Positions 1-5,040 of a DNA stretch of 7,579 bases are shown one piece after another. The notes below the pieces were generated by a model. That model was not told the DNA's origin. It did no database searches and saw only the letters and a program-made list of their open reading frames with translations. Every line of letters starts with the position of its first letter. Positions within the stretch are counted from its first letter, which is position 1. Location of the stretch: NCBI GenBank assembly GCA_900554745.1, contig USIU01000054.1:1-7579 (forward strand), written 5' to 3'. The DNA is from an uncultured Leuconostoc sp. (GTDB lineage: Bacteria; Bacillota; Bacilli; Lactobacillales; Lactobacillaceae). A program made the position numbers and the translations under genes.

Positions 1-28
1 GGTTAGCGATTGTTGAGCCAATATGTAC

Positions 29-47
29 GCCCAAAAGGGCATTTTTT
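29..47 (+). terminator. Rho-independent terminator of an upstream gene
   Basis: A short hairpin GCCC-AAAA-GGGC (29-40) is followed by A and a run of six T on the plus strand (42-47). The T-run orientation means it ends transcription coming from the left, so a plus-strand gene probably lies just outside the window. The T-run overlaps the stop codon of the minus-strand DUF4352 gene. The stem is only 4 bp, so strength is uncertain. Confidence 0.55.
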
Positions 48-636
48 AGTCGAGCGCAAAGGTCACTTTCTCATCATTTGAGAAGAGTGAGCCAGTGTAA
101 ATTAACTTGAGTTTATCCGTTTGGACAGCTTGACCAACAAGTGTCCCAGTGACAGATGCGCCTTTAGTGAGATCACCAGACTTCAAATCGTCGCTGACGA
201 CCTTGTGACCATTGTCGTCCATCACAATTTCGGTCAAATTAGTTTGGTTCCCATTATCATCCAATTTAAAATCAAGTGGATTGTAGCTCACTTTGTTGCG
301 ATCAACATTTGTAATTGTGACGTTAACCATCACAAACATCTTGCCTGAGTCGGGGGTTGAAATTGAACTGCCATTATAATAGTCCACTTTATTCAACTTC
401 AAAGTCACACCATCCGCCTTGACGGTGTCACCAACTTTAAATGTCTTGTGGTCGACCTGCTTTGCGGTCGTTGTTTGCGGTTCAGAGGCAACCTTTTTTG
501 CGCTGTCGTTAGAACGACCAAATGCTGCAATTACAAGCACGACAATAATAGCTAGCGTCCAAAACCAACCACGCTTGTAAAACGGTTTCTTTTGCACAGA
601 TGTGTTGCCTTGCTCATCAACAATCTTTTTCGCCAT
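46..636 (-). CDS. Membrane-anchored DUF4352 domain protein
   Basis: A 196-residue protein of unknown function, apparently attached to the outer face of the membrane. Residues 1-22 are polar and basic (FYKRGW just before the membrane), residues about 24-40 form one hydrophobic helix (TLAIIVVLVIAAF), and a Ser/Thr/Lys linker leads to a DUF4352-like beta-sandwich at about 64-190. Typical marks of that fold are FKVGDTVKADGVTLKLNKV, then FVMVNVTITNVDRN, then a late LKSGDLTKGASVTGTLVGQ. There is no lipobox cysteine, so it is a signal-anchor protein, unlike the many DUF4352 lipoproteins. I chose the ATG at 634-636 because AAGGAGAG lies about 9 bases upstream; the frame stays open for 14 more codons to another ATG at 676-678, which lacks such a site. 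It is divergent from the coiled-coil gene and seems monocistronic. Ig-like DUF4352 domains are thought to bind other proteins or the envelope; the substrate is unknown. Confidence 0.85.
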   Translation of the reverse strand: MAKKIVDEQGNTSVQKKPFYKRGWFWTLAIIVVLVIAAFGRSNDSAKKVASEPQTTTAKQVDHKTFKVGDTVKADGVTLKLNKVDYYNGSSISTPDSGKMFVMVNVTITNVDRNKVSYNPLDFKLDDNGNQTNLTEIVMDDNGHKVVSDDLKSGDLTKGASVTGTLVGQAVQTDKLKLIYTGSLFSNDEKVTFALD

Positions 637-710
637 GAAAAACTCTCTCCTTAGCCTTTTAATGTGGTTGCTCAGCACATGATGCGTACGGATTATCGGC
701 CGTTAACACG

Positions 711-742
711 CGATAAAATGTTTAACGTTTAACATTTTATCG
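711..742. promoter_or_regulatory. 32-bp near-perfect palindrome, candidate operator
   Basis: Arms CGATAAAATGTT (711-722) and AACATTTTATCG (731-742) are exact inverse complements. The 8-base centre contains AACGTT, leaving just one mismatched pair in the whole 32 bp. The symmetry and the CG at its centre resemble a binding site for a dimeric repressor of the LacI/GalR kind. It lies about 75-105 bases upstream of the DUF4352 start codon. No T-run follows on either strand, so it does not look like a terminator. The binding protein is unknown. Confidence 0.55.
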
Positions 743-860
743 TGCAGTATCCCGCGAATAGTTTAGGAAGCGCGTTGAACGGCAAAATGATGCGTTTATA
801 TTGCAATTTTATTATTAAAAAAGTATTGTGTCAACGCAGTGTAAAAATCAGTCGGTAATG

Positions 861-873
861 TGTCAATCTGACA
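861..873. repeat. Small palindrome TGTCA-N3-TGACA
   Basis: Perfect 5-bp arms TGTCA and TGACA are separated by ATC. It could be a small operator half-site pair, but a palindrome this short can arise by chance in an AT-rich intergenic region. Confidence 0.3.
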
Positions 874-913
874 ATGGTCGCGGTTGGTTTTTAACATGCA
901 GAGGGCTGTCGTT

Positions 914-943
914 AGCCATTAAAATATAAAAGCCATTATATTA
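914..943. repeat. Imperfect 13-bp direct repeat
   Basis: AGCCATTAAAATA (914-926) and AGCCATTATATTA (931-943) match at 11 of 13 positions with a 17-base period. It lies about 130 bases upstream of the coiled-coil gene promoter. The function is unknown; a regulator site or a chance match are both possible. Confidence 0.35.
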
Positions 944-1069
944 AGGATGGATAGGTGTTATAAATAGTATGATTTTATTGACCGAAATGTTGATTTATCA
1001 GTATTTTTTAATGGTTTTATGAGATGAACGATAGTCAATTTATTCGCTTTTAAATTGAATAATATTCAG

Positions 1070-1098
1070 TTGACAAATGAGACAAGACACGCTAAATT
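1070..1098 (+). promoter_or_regulatory. Sigma-A promoter of the coiled-coil protein gene
   Basis: A perfect -35 TTGACA (1070-1075) is followed after 17 bases by TAAATT (1093-1098). The predicted start of transcription is about 60 bases upstream of the ATG at 1163. The match suggests steady expression by the housekeeping sigma factor. Confidence 0.6.
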
Positions 1099-1162
1099 AT
1101 TATTGTTATGTGTGCGTAATAATACGAAATAAAAGTGTAATAAAATAATCGAGGAAGGACGT

Positions 1163-1741
1163 ATGAGAATCAAGAAAATCGTGATTGTTTTGACAATCGC
1201 AGCCATGGCCCTTGTGGGTGGGAAAATATTAGCCAATAATGATAGCTGGTCAGGACGGTCATCGACGGCCCAAGTTACTGCTATCATTGATCAATTGGAT
1301 AGCAAGCTAACCACGCAGTCGCAAAAGATTAACGAATTAACGCGCCAAAATAATGAATTGAACATACAATTATCGGCAGCGCAAAATGAGGTGAACACGC
1401 ATAAAGCGCAAGTCAACCAATTGCATGCTGATTTGGAACGTGCGCAAGAAGAAAAGCGTCGCGAAATCCAACAAAAAATTGAGGAAATCCAACAAAAAAT
1501 TGCCGAAGGAAACCAACGCGTTGCCGAGAAGCAAAAAGAAGTGGATCGTGTGCAGACTCAGTTGAATGAAGCCAATCAGAAGGCCAATGAGACGCAGGAA
1601 AAACTGCAAAATGCACAACATGAATTAGCCAATACTAAGACACAGAAAAACGAGTTAGAAGGGCAACTTGACAATGCCAATACGGACATTCAACGCCTAA
1701 ACCAGCACGCACAAGATGTCTTGAATAAACATCAGAATTAA
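1163..1741 (+). CDS. Secreted or membrane-anchored coiled-coil protein
   Basis: A 192-residue protein that I cannot place in a named family. Residues 1-24 form a basic N-terminus (MRIKK) and a hydrophobic helix with a weak signal-peptidase site near ILA-NN, so it is either exported or held by an N-terminal anchor. From about residue 35 to 190 nearly everything is a long polar coiled coil rich in Gln, Glu, Asn, Lys and Ala, with leucines and isoleucines at heptad spacing. There are no cysteines and no cell-wall sorting signal. Residues 101-107 (EIQQKIE) and 108-114 (EIQQKIA) are a duplicated heptad that is also near-identical in DNA. The start is supported by GAGGAAGGA about 4-8 bases before ATG. 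It has its own promoter and terminator, so it is a single-gene unit. Coiled-coil stretches of this kind occur in peptidoglycan hydrolase activators and surface spacers, but no catalytic or binding domain follows here. Confidence 0.8.
   Translation: MRIKKIVIVLTIAAMALVGGKILANNDSWSGRSSTAQVTAIIDQLDSKLTTQSQKINELTRQNNELNIQLSAAQNEVNTHKAQVNQLHADLERAQEEKRREIQQKIEEIQQKIAEGNQRVAEKQKEVDRVQTQLNEANQKANETQEKLQNAQHELANTKTQKNELEGQLDNANTDIQRLNQHAQDVLNKHQN
1463..1502 (+). repeat. In-frame heptad duplication (19-nt tandem repeat, period 21)
   Basis: GAAATCCAACAAAAAATTG occurs at 1463-1481 and again at 1484-1502. The 21-base period equals seven codons, that is one coiled-coil heptad, so the duplication keeps both frame and coil register (residues 101-114). 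Confidence 0.9.
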
Positions 1742-1763
1742 TCGGCCTATTGCCACACATAGC

Positions 1764-1791
1764 ATTGGAAACACTTAAACGTTTTTCCAAT
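1764..1791. repeat. Inverted repeat after the coiled-coil gene
   Basis: ATTGGAAA (1764-1771) and TTTCCAAT (1784-1791) are exact inverse complements around a 12-base loop. There is no T-run, so it may be an mRNA 3' hairpin or an incidental palindrome upstream of the real terminator. Confidence 0.35.
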
Positions 1792-1816
1792 CAAGATGGG
1801 GTAAATATTGGGGAAG

Positions 1817-1844
1817 AAAGGACTTGGTTAGCAAGTCCTTTTTT
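1817..1844 (+). terminator. Rho-independent terminator of the coiled-coil gene
   Basis: A 10-bp perfect stem AAAGGACTTG (1817-1826) and CAAGTCCTTT (1832-1841) with loop GTTAG leads into a six-T run (1839-1844). It lies about 75 bases after the coiled-coil gene stop codon. Confidence 0.88.
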
Positions 1845-1907
1845 GTATCGTCGTTGCAAAGCGTTGTCATAACCGGAAAATAGGGGCTTAATGATGATCG
1901 CAGTTAA

Positions 1908-1936
1908 TTGCATTAAAATTTAATGAGTTGTAAAAT
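1908..1936 (+). promoter_or_regulatory. Candidate promoter of the DUF2087 gene
   Basis: TTGCAT (1908-1913) and TAAAAT (1931-1936) are separated by 17 bases. The -10 fits well and the -35 only in its TTG. It lies between the upstream terminator and the ribosome site, the expected place. Confidence 0.42.
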
Positions 1937-1984
1937 ATATTTAAATGAGATATTTAAAATTGCAATAAGGGGAGGAAATAGCAG

Positions 1985-2266
1985 ATGACACAAGGGATTA
2001 CAGCTTATTTAAATGCAGATGGGGTGTTGACACAATGGCCAGCTAAATACCATAAAAATCGTGACGTGATCGCCTATTTAGCTAGCAAATTTGATCGTCA
2101 TCAAACGTATGATGAACAGGACGTTAATTTGATATTGAGACGATGGTCAGACTATGCAGACTATCCTATGCTGCGTCGGGCACTCGTAGATTTTGGCTTG
2201 TTAACAAGAGATGCTTACGGGCGGACGTATCAATTGGCGCCAGCAGCGCCTGAGCATGATGCGTGA
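1985..2266 (+). CDS. Small DUF2087 domain protein
   Basis: A 93-residue soluble protein that is essentially one DUF2087 domain. The family pattern is visible: basic residues then RDVIAYLASKFDRHQTY (about 26-42), DEQDVNLILRRW (43-54) and LRRALVDFGLLTRDAYGRTYQ (63-83). This resembles a winged-helix with a final beta-hairpin. In other Firmicutes the domain is often the C-terminal half of small HTH transcription regulators; here it stands alone without an added HTH, so a regulatory role is inference. The start is well supported by AAGGGGAGG ending 9 bases before ATG. It has its own promoter and shares a bidirectional terminator with the convergent nuclease gene. The biochemical activity is not known. 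Confidence 0.82.
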   Translation: MTQGITAYLNADGVLTQWPAKYHKNRDVIAYLASKFDRHQTYDEQDVNLILRRWSDYADYPMLRRALVDFGLLTRDAYGRTYQLAPAAPEHDA

Positions 2267-2325
2267 CGGTCATGAACGTAGTTTGCGTCATCTATGGGCG
2301 GCGACAATCTGGTACTAGGATAAAG

Positions 2326-2349
2326 AAAAAAGCGCGACTGCGCTTTTTT
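2326..2349. terminator. Bidirectional terminator between DUF2087 and nuclease genes
   Basis: AAAAAAGCGC (2326-2335) pairs with GCGCTTTTTT (2340-2349) around loop GACT. T-runs occur on both strands, so it can end transcription of the plus-strand DUF2087 gene and of the minus-strand nuclease gene. Confidence 0.8.
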
Positions 2350-2366
2350 TGCTAGTAGTTAGCTGA

Positions 2367-3467
2367 TTATTGAACTTGCCAATGATAACCTGCTGGTAAG
2401 GCGCCACCGGGGGCAACACGCGTTGAGTGGCCTTTACGCGTTTGCCAAGTATAGCCATCTTGAATAGCCCACTTGTACGCACCGGTATTATTAATGTTAC
2501 CAGTGGCTGGTGCGGGGGCGACAGCCGTTTGGGCCGTAGCAGCTTGAGCTTGCGCCGCTGCTTGTTGCGCAGCGGCCTCACTAGCGGCGCGCGCAGCACT
2601 TTCTGCAGCAGCCCTTTCCGCTGCAGCCTGAGCGGCGGCCGCATCAGCACGCGCTTTGGCTTCAGCTTCAGCTTTAGCCTGTTCAGCTGCTTGTTGTTCA
2701 GCTTTTAGTGTTTTGGTTTTATTGAGAGTATTGCGTGCGGTACCATTACTGTAATCAATGATGGCATTTGGACTGTCATTGTTGAGATAAACGACGGTTG
2801 CCTCATCATTACCATTTTCTTCACGGTATGAGTTGAGATTGATTTTAACTTTTTCCCCGCGCGGATTGTAGCCAACATAAGCTAGTCGAATTTGGCGTGG
2901 GAGTAATTCATCTTTACGATACAATGGTGTCACTTGATAATCGAGACGATAGCCTTTGTGTGTCTTTAACCACTTTGCGAGATGGTTTTCATAATAAAGC
3001 ATGGCTTGCTTATTGGCAGCATTCATACTTTTAAGCGCACCAGCGTTTAAATAAGCGGTTTCTGGCACTAAGTTTTTCGGTTCGTCATTGAGACCGCTGA
3101 ATTGATAACCGACCAAATGACCACGATTAAACAACTATTCTTTACTGATTTTACCGTTACTTTTTTCATATTTGAAACGATAATTGTGCCAACCAGCTGG
3201 ATTGTAAGTTAAACGTGCGGCGCGCTTAGTCGTTGGTTTATCCGCATTAGCCAATTGAATGTGTGCATCCGTTGCTCGTTGTTTGTCATCGTGCTCACCT
3301 AGAACAAGCTGTTTGGATGGACTGAAGGTCAACGGTCGTTGTTCAACGCCTGTTAGTGTTGCATCGCGATAGGTTTGGTCAGCGGCCACTGGGCCAATGC
3401 CCATTAAACCAATGACACCCGAAAAAGCAGTCAAGATGACTGTCCGTTTTATGTGTTGAAACATCAT
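2367..3467 (-). pseudogene. Secreted DNA/RNA non-specific endonuclease, interrupted by in-frame TAG
   Basis: One continuous frame of 366 codons is broken only at codon 111, a TAG (3135-3137). The family (Endonuclease_NS, EndA-like) degrades DNA and RNA outside the cell with a His general base and a Mg-binding Asn. Codons 1-29 give a signal peptide (VAA-DQ cleavage). The domain begins at about residue 60 (LTYNPAGWHNYRF), then NRGHLVGYQFSGLN carries the catalytic His117 directly after the stop, and KNLVPETAYLN carries Asn132 and Asn141, matching pneumococcal EndA Asn182 and Asn191. NRGH replaces the usual DRGH. Downstream lie an Ala-rich helix and a GYTW-containing tail. Relatives usually have a Trp just here, so TGG to TAG is the likely change. 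No other lesion is seen, which suggests a recent event, suppression or a sequencing error. The second ATG (3462-3464) is 6 bases from AGGAG and is the better start. Confidence 0.82.
2505..2708 (-). repeat. Alanine-rich helical linker coding region
   Basis: Within the nuclease frame, about 65 residues are mostly Ala with Glu, Gln, Arg and Lys (blocks such as AAAERAAAESAARAA), ending in an Ala-Pro stretch. It should form a long exposed helix between the nuclease domain and the C-terminal aromatic tail. The DNA is much more GC-rich than its surroundings and contains many GCN repeats, so it may vary in length among strains. Confidence 0.7.
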
Positions 3468-3538
3468 ATTCTCCTAAATTCTCCCGAAAAATAACAATCT
3501 GGTGAATGATCCTTTTTTAAGGAACATTTACAAGAATT

Positions 3539-3544
3539 ATTATA
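3539..3544 (-). promoter_or_regulatory. Candidate -10 box of the nuclease gene
   Basis: On the minus strand a perfect TATAAT occurs about 70-80 bases upstream of the nuclease start. The expected -35 position has no good match, so this is a weak call. Confidence 0.3.
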
Positions 3545-3653
3545 AAATATTCGTTAAAAGAAGTATATCTATTTTAATTTGAGCATGATTAAAGACATCG
3601 CGAGCAGTTGATTATGTCGGACAGCCCTGCAATTTTTATAAATGGCAAATTTA

Positions 3654-3662
3654 TGATAAAAT
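3654..3662 (+). promoter_or_regulatory. Extended -10 promoter of the CsbD-like gene
   Basis: TGATAAAAT is an extended -10 (TGn plus TAAAAT at 3657-3662). The -35 region at about 3634-3639 is just AT-rich. The start codon lies about 40 bases downstream. No sigma-B-type promoter is visible although CsbD of Bacillus subtilis is sigma-B controlled. Confidence 0.5.
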
Positions 3663-3702
3663 AGAGGGGTACCATCAAATAAAACTCAAGGAGAACATGT
3701 TC

Positions 3703-3933
3703 ATGTCAGTTGAAGAAAAGTTTGATAGCGCCAAGGACCAAGTTGTTGGTAAGGTGAAAGAAGTAGAAGGTAAGCTTACCGGAGATAAGGTACGTGAAAC
3801 AGAGGGAAAAGCCCAAGGCGTACTTGGCAAGGTGAAAGATGCCGTGTCAGATGTGAAAGAAGACGTTAAGGATGCAGTGAAAGAAGCAGCCGACGACTAC
3901 AAAGCCGATAGCGAAAAAGAAATTGATCAATAA
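3703..3933 (+). CDS. CsbD family stress-response protein
   Basis: A 76-residue, highly charged, soluble protein of the CsbD family. The opening SVEEKFDSAKDQVVGKVKE and the KLTGDKVRETEGKAQGVLGKVKD repeat are the family hallmarks; the last third is a Lys/Asp/Glu/Ala helix (VKEDVKDAVKEAADDYKAD). The size is normal for the family. There are no cysteines, no signal peptide and no membrane segment. Two ATGs lie close together: AAGGAG at 3688-3693 sits 9 bases from the ATG at 3703 but only 3 from the one at 3697, so 3703 is chosen. It forms a single-gene unit with its own extended -10 promoter and a strong terminator. In other Firmicutes CsbD-like proteins accumulate under general stress; the molecular function is unsettled. 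Confidence 0.92.
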   Translation: MSVEEKFDSAKDQVVGKVKEVEGKLTGDKVRETEGKAQGVLGKVKDAVSDVKEDVKDAVKEAADDYKADSEKEIDQ

Positions 3934-3939
3934 GTGATA

Positions 3940-3976
3940 AAAAGCCCAACAGGAGAGTTAATCCTGTTGGGCTTTT
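3940..3976. terminator. Bidirectional terminator between CsbD-like and GNAT genes
   Basis: AAAAGCCCAACAGGA (3940-3954) and TCCTGTTGGGCTTTT (3962-3976) form a perfect 15-bp stem with a 7-base loop. A/T tails on both sides let it serve both convergent genes; it starts 6 bases after the CsbD-like stop and ends 3 bases before the GNAT stop. Confidence 0.92.
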
Positions 3977-3979
3977 AGT

Positions 3980-4525
3980 TTACGCACGACTGGTTAATTG
4001 TGGAAAAGGGATAAACGGTGCAGGTGTATCGGTTGGTGTGACTAATGTTTTTTGCAGCCAGGCAACATCCAGCCATTTACCATGCTTAAAGCCAACGTGC
4101 GCTAATTGTCCAACTTGGTGATAGCCAAGATGCGCATGAAAGGCAAGACTACGTGTGTTTTCAGCCGTAATGACGGCAATGGTTTGACTGACGTTTTGTT
4201 GTTTCAGATACTGTTCGAGTGCTTGATAAAGTTGCTTGCCCACACCACGTCCCTTTGCTGTCGGGCCAACATAGACGCTGAGCTCAGCTGTCCATTGATA
4301 GGCTTCACGTTCGTTTAAGGGATGTGCGTAAGCATAGCCCAAAATCGTATCGTTTTCTTCGGCCACAAGATAGGGATGTGTCTGAAGGGTTGTCGTAATG
4401 CGGTGTTCAAATGTTTGCAAGCTGGGGATATCGTATTCGAAAGTAAATGTACTAGCTAATACGTAGGGCGCATAAATATTAAGTAGCTGTTGGGCATCAT
4501 CTTTGTTGGCAACTCGAATGATCAT
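3980..4525 (-). CDS. GNAT family N-acetyltransferase (phosphinothricin acetyltransferase-like)
   Basis: A 181-residue cytosolic enzyme that should transfer acetyl from acetyl-CoA to an amino group. The order is typical of the PAT/YwnH/MddA branch: IRVANKDDAQQLLNIYAPYV (3-22), FTFEYDIPS (27-35), LVAEENDTILGYAYAHP (53-69), Glu81 in ELSVYVGP, the acetyl-CoA loop KGRGVG (91-96), ENTRSLAFHAHLGY (122-135), and the branch-specific GFKHGKWLDVAWLQ end (145-158). Known substrates in the branch are phosphinothricin, methionine sulfoximine and sulfone, or amino acids; the one used here cannot be told. A Pro/Thr-rich tail of about 20 residues extends past the domain. The ATG at 4523-4525 has CGGAG 8 bases before it, so I prefer it over a GTG three codons upstream, which overlaps that site. 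It is monocistronic. Confidence 0.92.
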   Translation of the reverse strand: MIIRVANKDDAQQLLNIYAPYVLASTFTFEYDIPSLQTFEHRITTTLQTHPYLVAEENDTILGYAYAHPLNEREAYQWTAELSVYVGPTAKGRGVGKQLYQALEQYLKQQNVSQTIAVITAENTRSLAFHAHLGYHQVGQLAHVGFKHGKWLDVAWLQKTLVTPTDTPAPFIPFPQLTSRA

Positions 4526-4554
4526 GACATACACTCCGTTTGATTAATGTTCCC

Positions 4555-4563
4555 AGTATAGCA
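4555..4563 (-). promoter_or_regulatory. Extended -10 promoter of the GNAT gene
   Basis: On the minus strand TGCTATACT is an extended -10 (TGn plus TATACT at 4560-4555), about 30 bases upstream of the chosen ATG. No clear -35 lies 17 bases further up. Confidence 0.45.
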
Positions 4564-4659
4564 TAAGTTGTGACGAGAAACAGCCAATCGGTATGAGATG
4601 GCATAACATCAATTTATAACAATGTCAATCAATTAATCGATGGCGGGATCACGATATTA

Positions 4660-4691
4660 TTGACAAAAAAGGGATTGCCATTGGGTATCAT
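4660..4691 (+). promoter_or_regulatory. Candidate promoter of the bacteriocin operon, long spacer
   Basis: A perfect -35 TTGACA (4660-4665) lies in front of TATCAT (4686-4691), with a spacer of 20 bases in place of 17. No better -10 is found at normal spacing. If real, such a spacing is typical of promoters that need an activator bending the DNA. Confidence 0.38.
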
Positions 4692-4696
4692 GTTGG

Positions 4697-4721
4697 TAAC
4701 GGTTCGCGATAAACACCGTTA
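4697..4721 (+). promoter_or_regulatory. Inverted repeat in the bacteriocin gene leader
   Basis: TAACGGT (4697-4703) and ACCGTTA (4715-4721) are exact inverse complements with an 11-base spacer. The repeat lies just before the weak ribosome site GAGGG (4729-4733). It could be an operator or an mRNA hairpin affecting translation of the precursor. Confidence 0.5.
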
Positions 4722-4743
4722 GAAAGATGAGGGATTCTGTTAT

Positions 4744-5025
4744 ATGGATCGATTTAAAAAAGTGATGTTAACTGGTGTGATAGCTAGTGGCATTTTTTCG
4801 GGTATTAGTTTTGCCCATGCGGACCAAGTAGGCGGAGGTGACTGGCGTCACGGGGTCGGGAGTTATTATGTTTGGTCGTATTACCTTCATAATTATCGTA
4901 ACCACAGTTCATCTGTTTCTGGTCGATATTTTGCCTCGAGTGGTCGAACGAGTCCAGGATATGATGCACAAGCTTCGGCTCCAAAGAGCTTATTTGGAAA
5001 TAAAGCATATTATGATTTCTGGTGA
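4744..5025 (+). CDS. Lactococcin 972 family bacteriocin precursor
   Basis: A 93-residue precursor of a secreted antibacterial peptide. Residues 1-26 are a Sec signal peptide: basic MDRFKK, hydrophobic core VMLTGVIASGIFSGISF, cleavage AHA-DQ. The predicted mature peptide has 67 residues, close to the 66 of lactococcin 972. It shares that family's GG-W-x-HG start (GGDWRHGVGSYY), a Tyr/Ser/His/Asn-rich middle and the ending YYxFW (AYYDFW). It has no cysteine, many Tyr (nine) and three Trp, and is slightly basic. Lactococcin 972 binds lipid II and blocks septum formation; whether this divergent homologue does the same is inference. GAGGG 10 bases before the ATG is a modest ribosome site. The membrane protein gene begins 15 bases after the stop and the ATPase follows, the standard order for this family. 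Confidence 0.9.
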   Translation: MDRFKKVMLTGVIASGIFSGISFAHADQVGGGDWRHGVGSYYVWSYYLHNYRNHSSSVSGRYFASSGRTSPGYDAQASAPKSLFGNKAYYDFW

Positions 5026-5040
5026 CGTGGTTAAAATCGA

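Larger units (their letters stand above)
637..1162. other. Non-coding divergent intergenic region
   Basis: About 525 bases separate the divergent DUF4352 and coiled-coil genes. I find no open frame with a plausible ribosome site. The stretch is AT-rich and holds a 32-bp near-perfect palindrome (711-742), a small palindrome TGTCA-N3-TGACA (861-873), an imperfect direct repeat (914-943) and, at its right end, the promoter of the coiled-coil gene (1070-1098). The remainder shows no recognisable RNA gene or mobile element. The DUF4352 promoter must lie in the left third, but no convincing -35/-10 pair stands out; GATAAT on the minus strand near 692-697 is a weak -10 candidate. Confidence 0.6.

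Noticed and set aside
711..742. Catabolite-response (cre) site for CcpA
   Set aside because: cre needs TG-N4-CG-N4-CA; the palindrome has TG-N5-CG-N5-CA, so the half-site spacing is one base too long on each side.
711..742. Terminator of the DUF4352 gene or its neighbour
   Set aside because: No T-run follows the palindrome on either strand, and it lies upstream of both divergent genes.
787..858. Tiny 23-residue open frame in the large intergenic region
   Set aside because: No ribosome-binding sequence before the ATG and no recognisable peptide features.
1370..1621. Minus-strand open frames rich in Phe and Leu inside the coiled-coil gene
   Set aside because: They mirror the Gln/Glu/Lys-rich coiled coil and have no ribosome site or family resemblance.
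2427..2708. Plus-strand open frame rich in Ser, Arg and Leu
   Set aside because: It is the complement of the Ala-rich nuclease linker; low-complexity GC-rich coding DNA keeps the opposite strand open. No ribosome site.
2367..3134. A separate nuclease gene starting at the TTG directly after the TAG
   Set aside because: The TTG is contiguous and in frame with the upstream half, no ribosome site precedes it, and the product would lack the signal peptide and the first part of the domain. It is better read as the rest of one interrupted gene.
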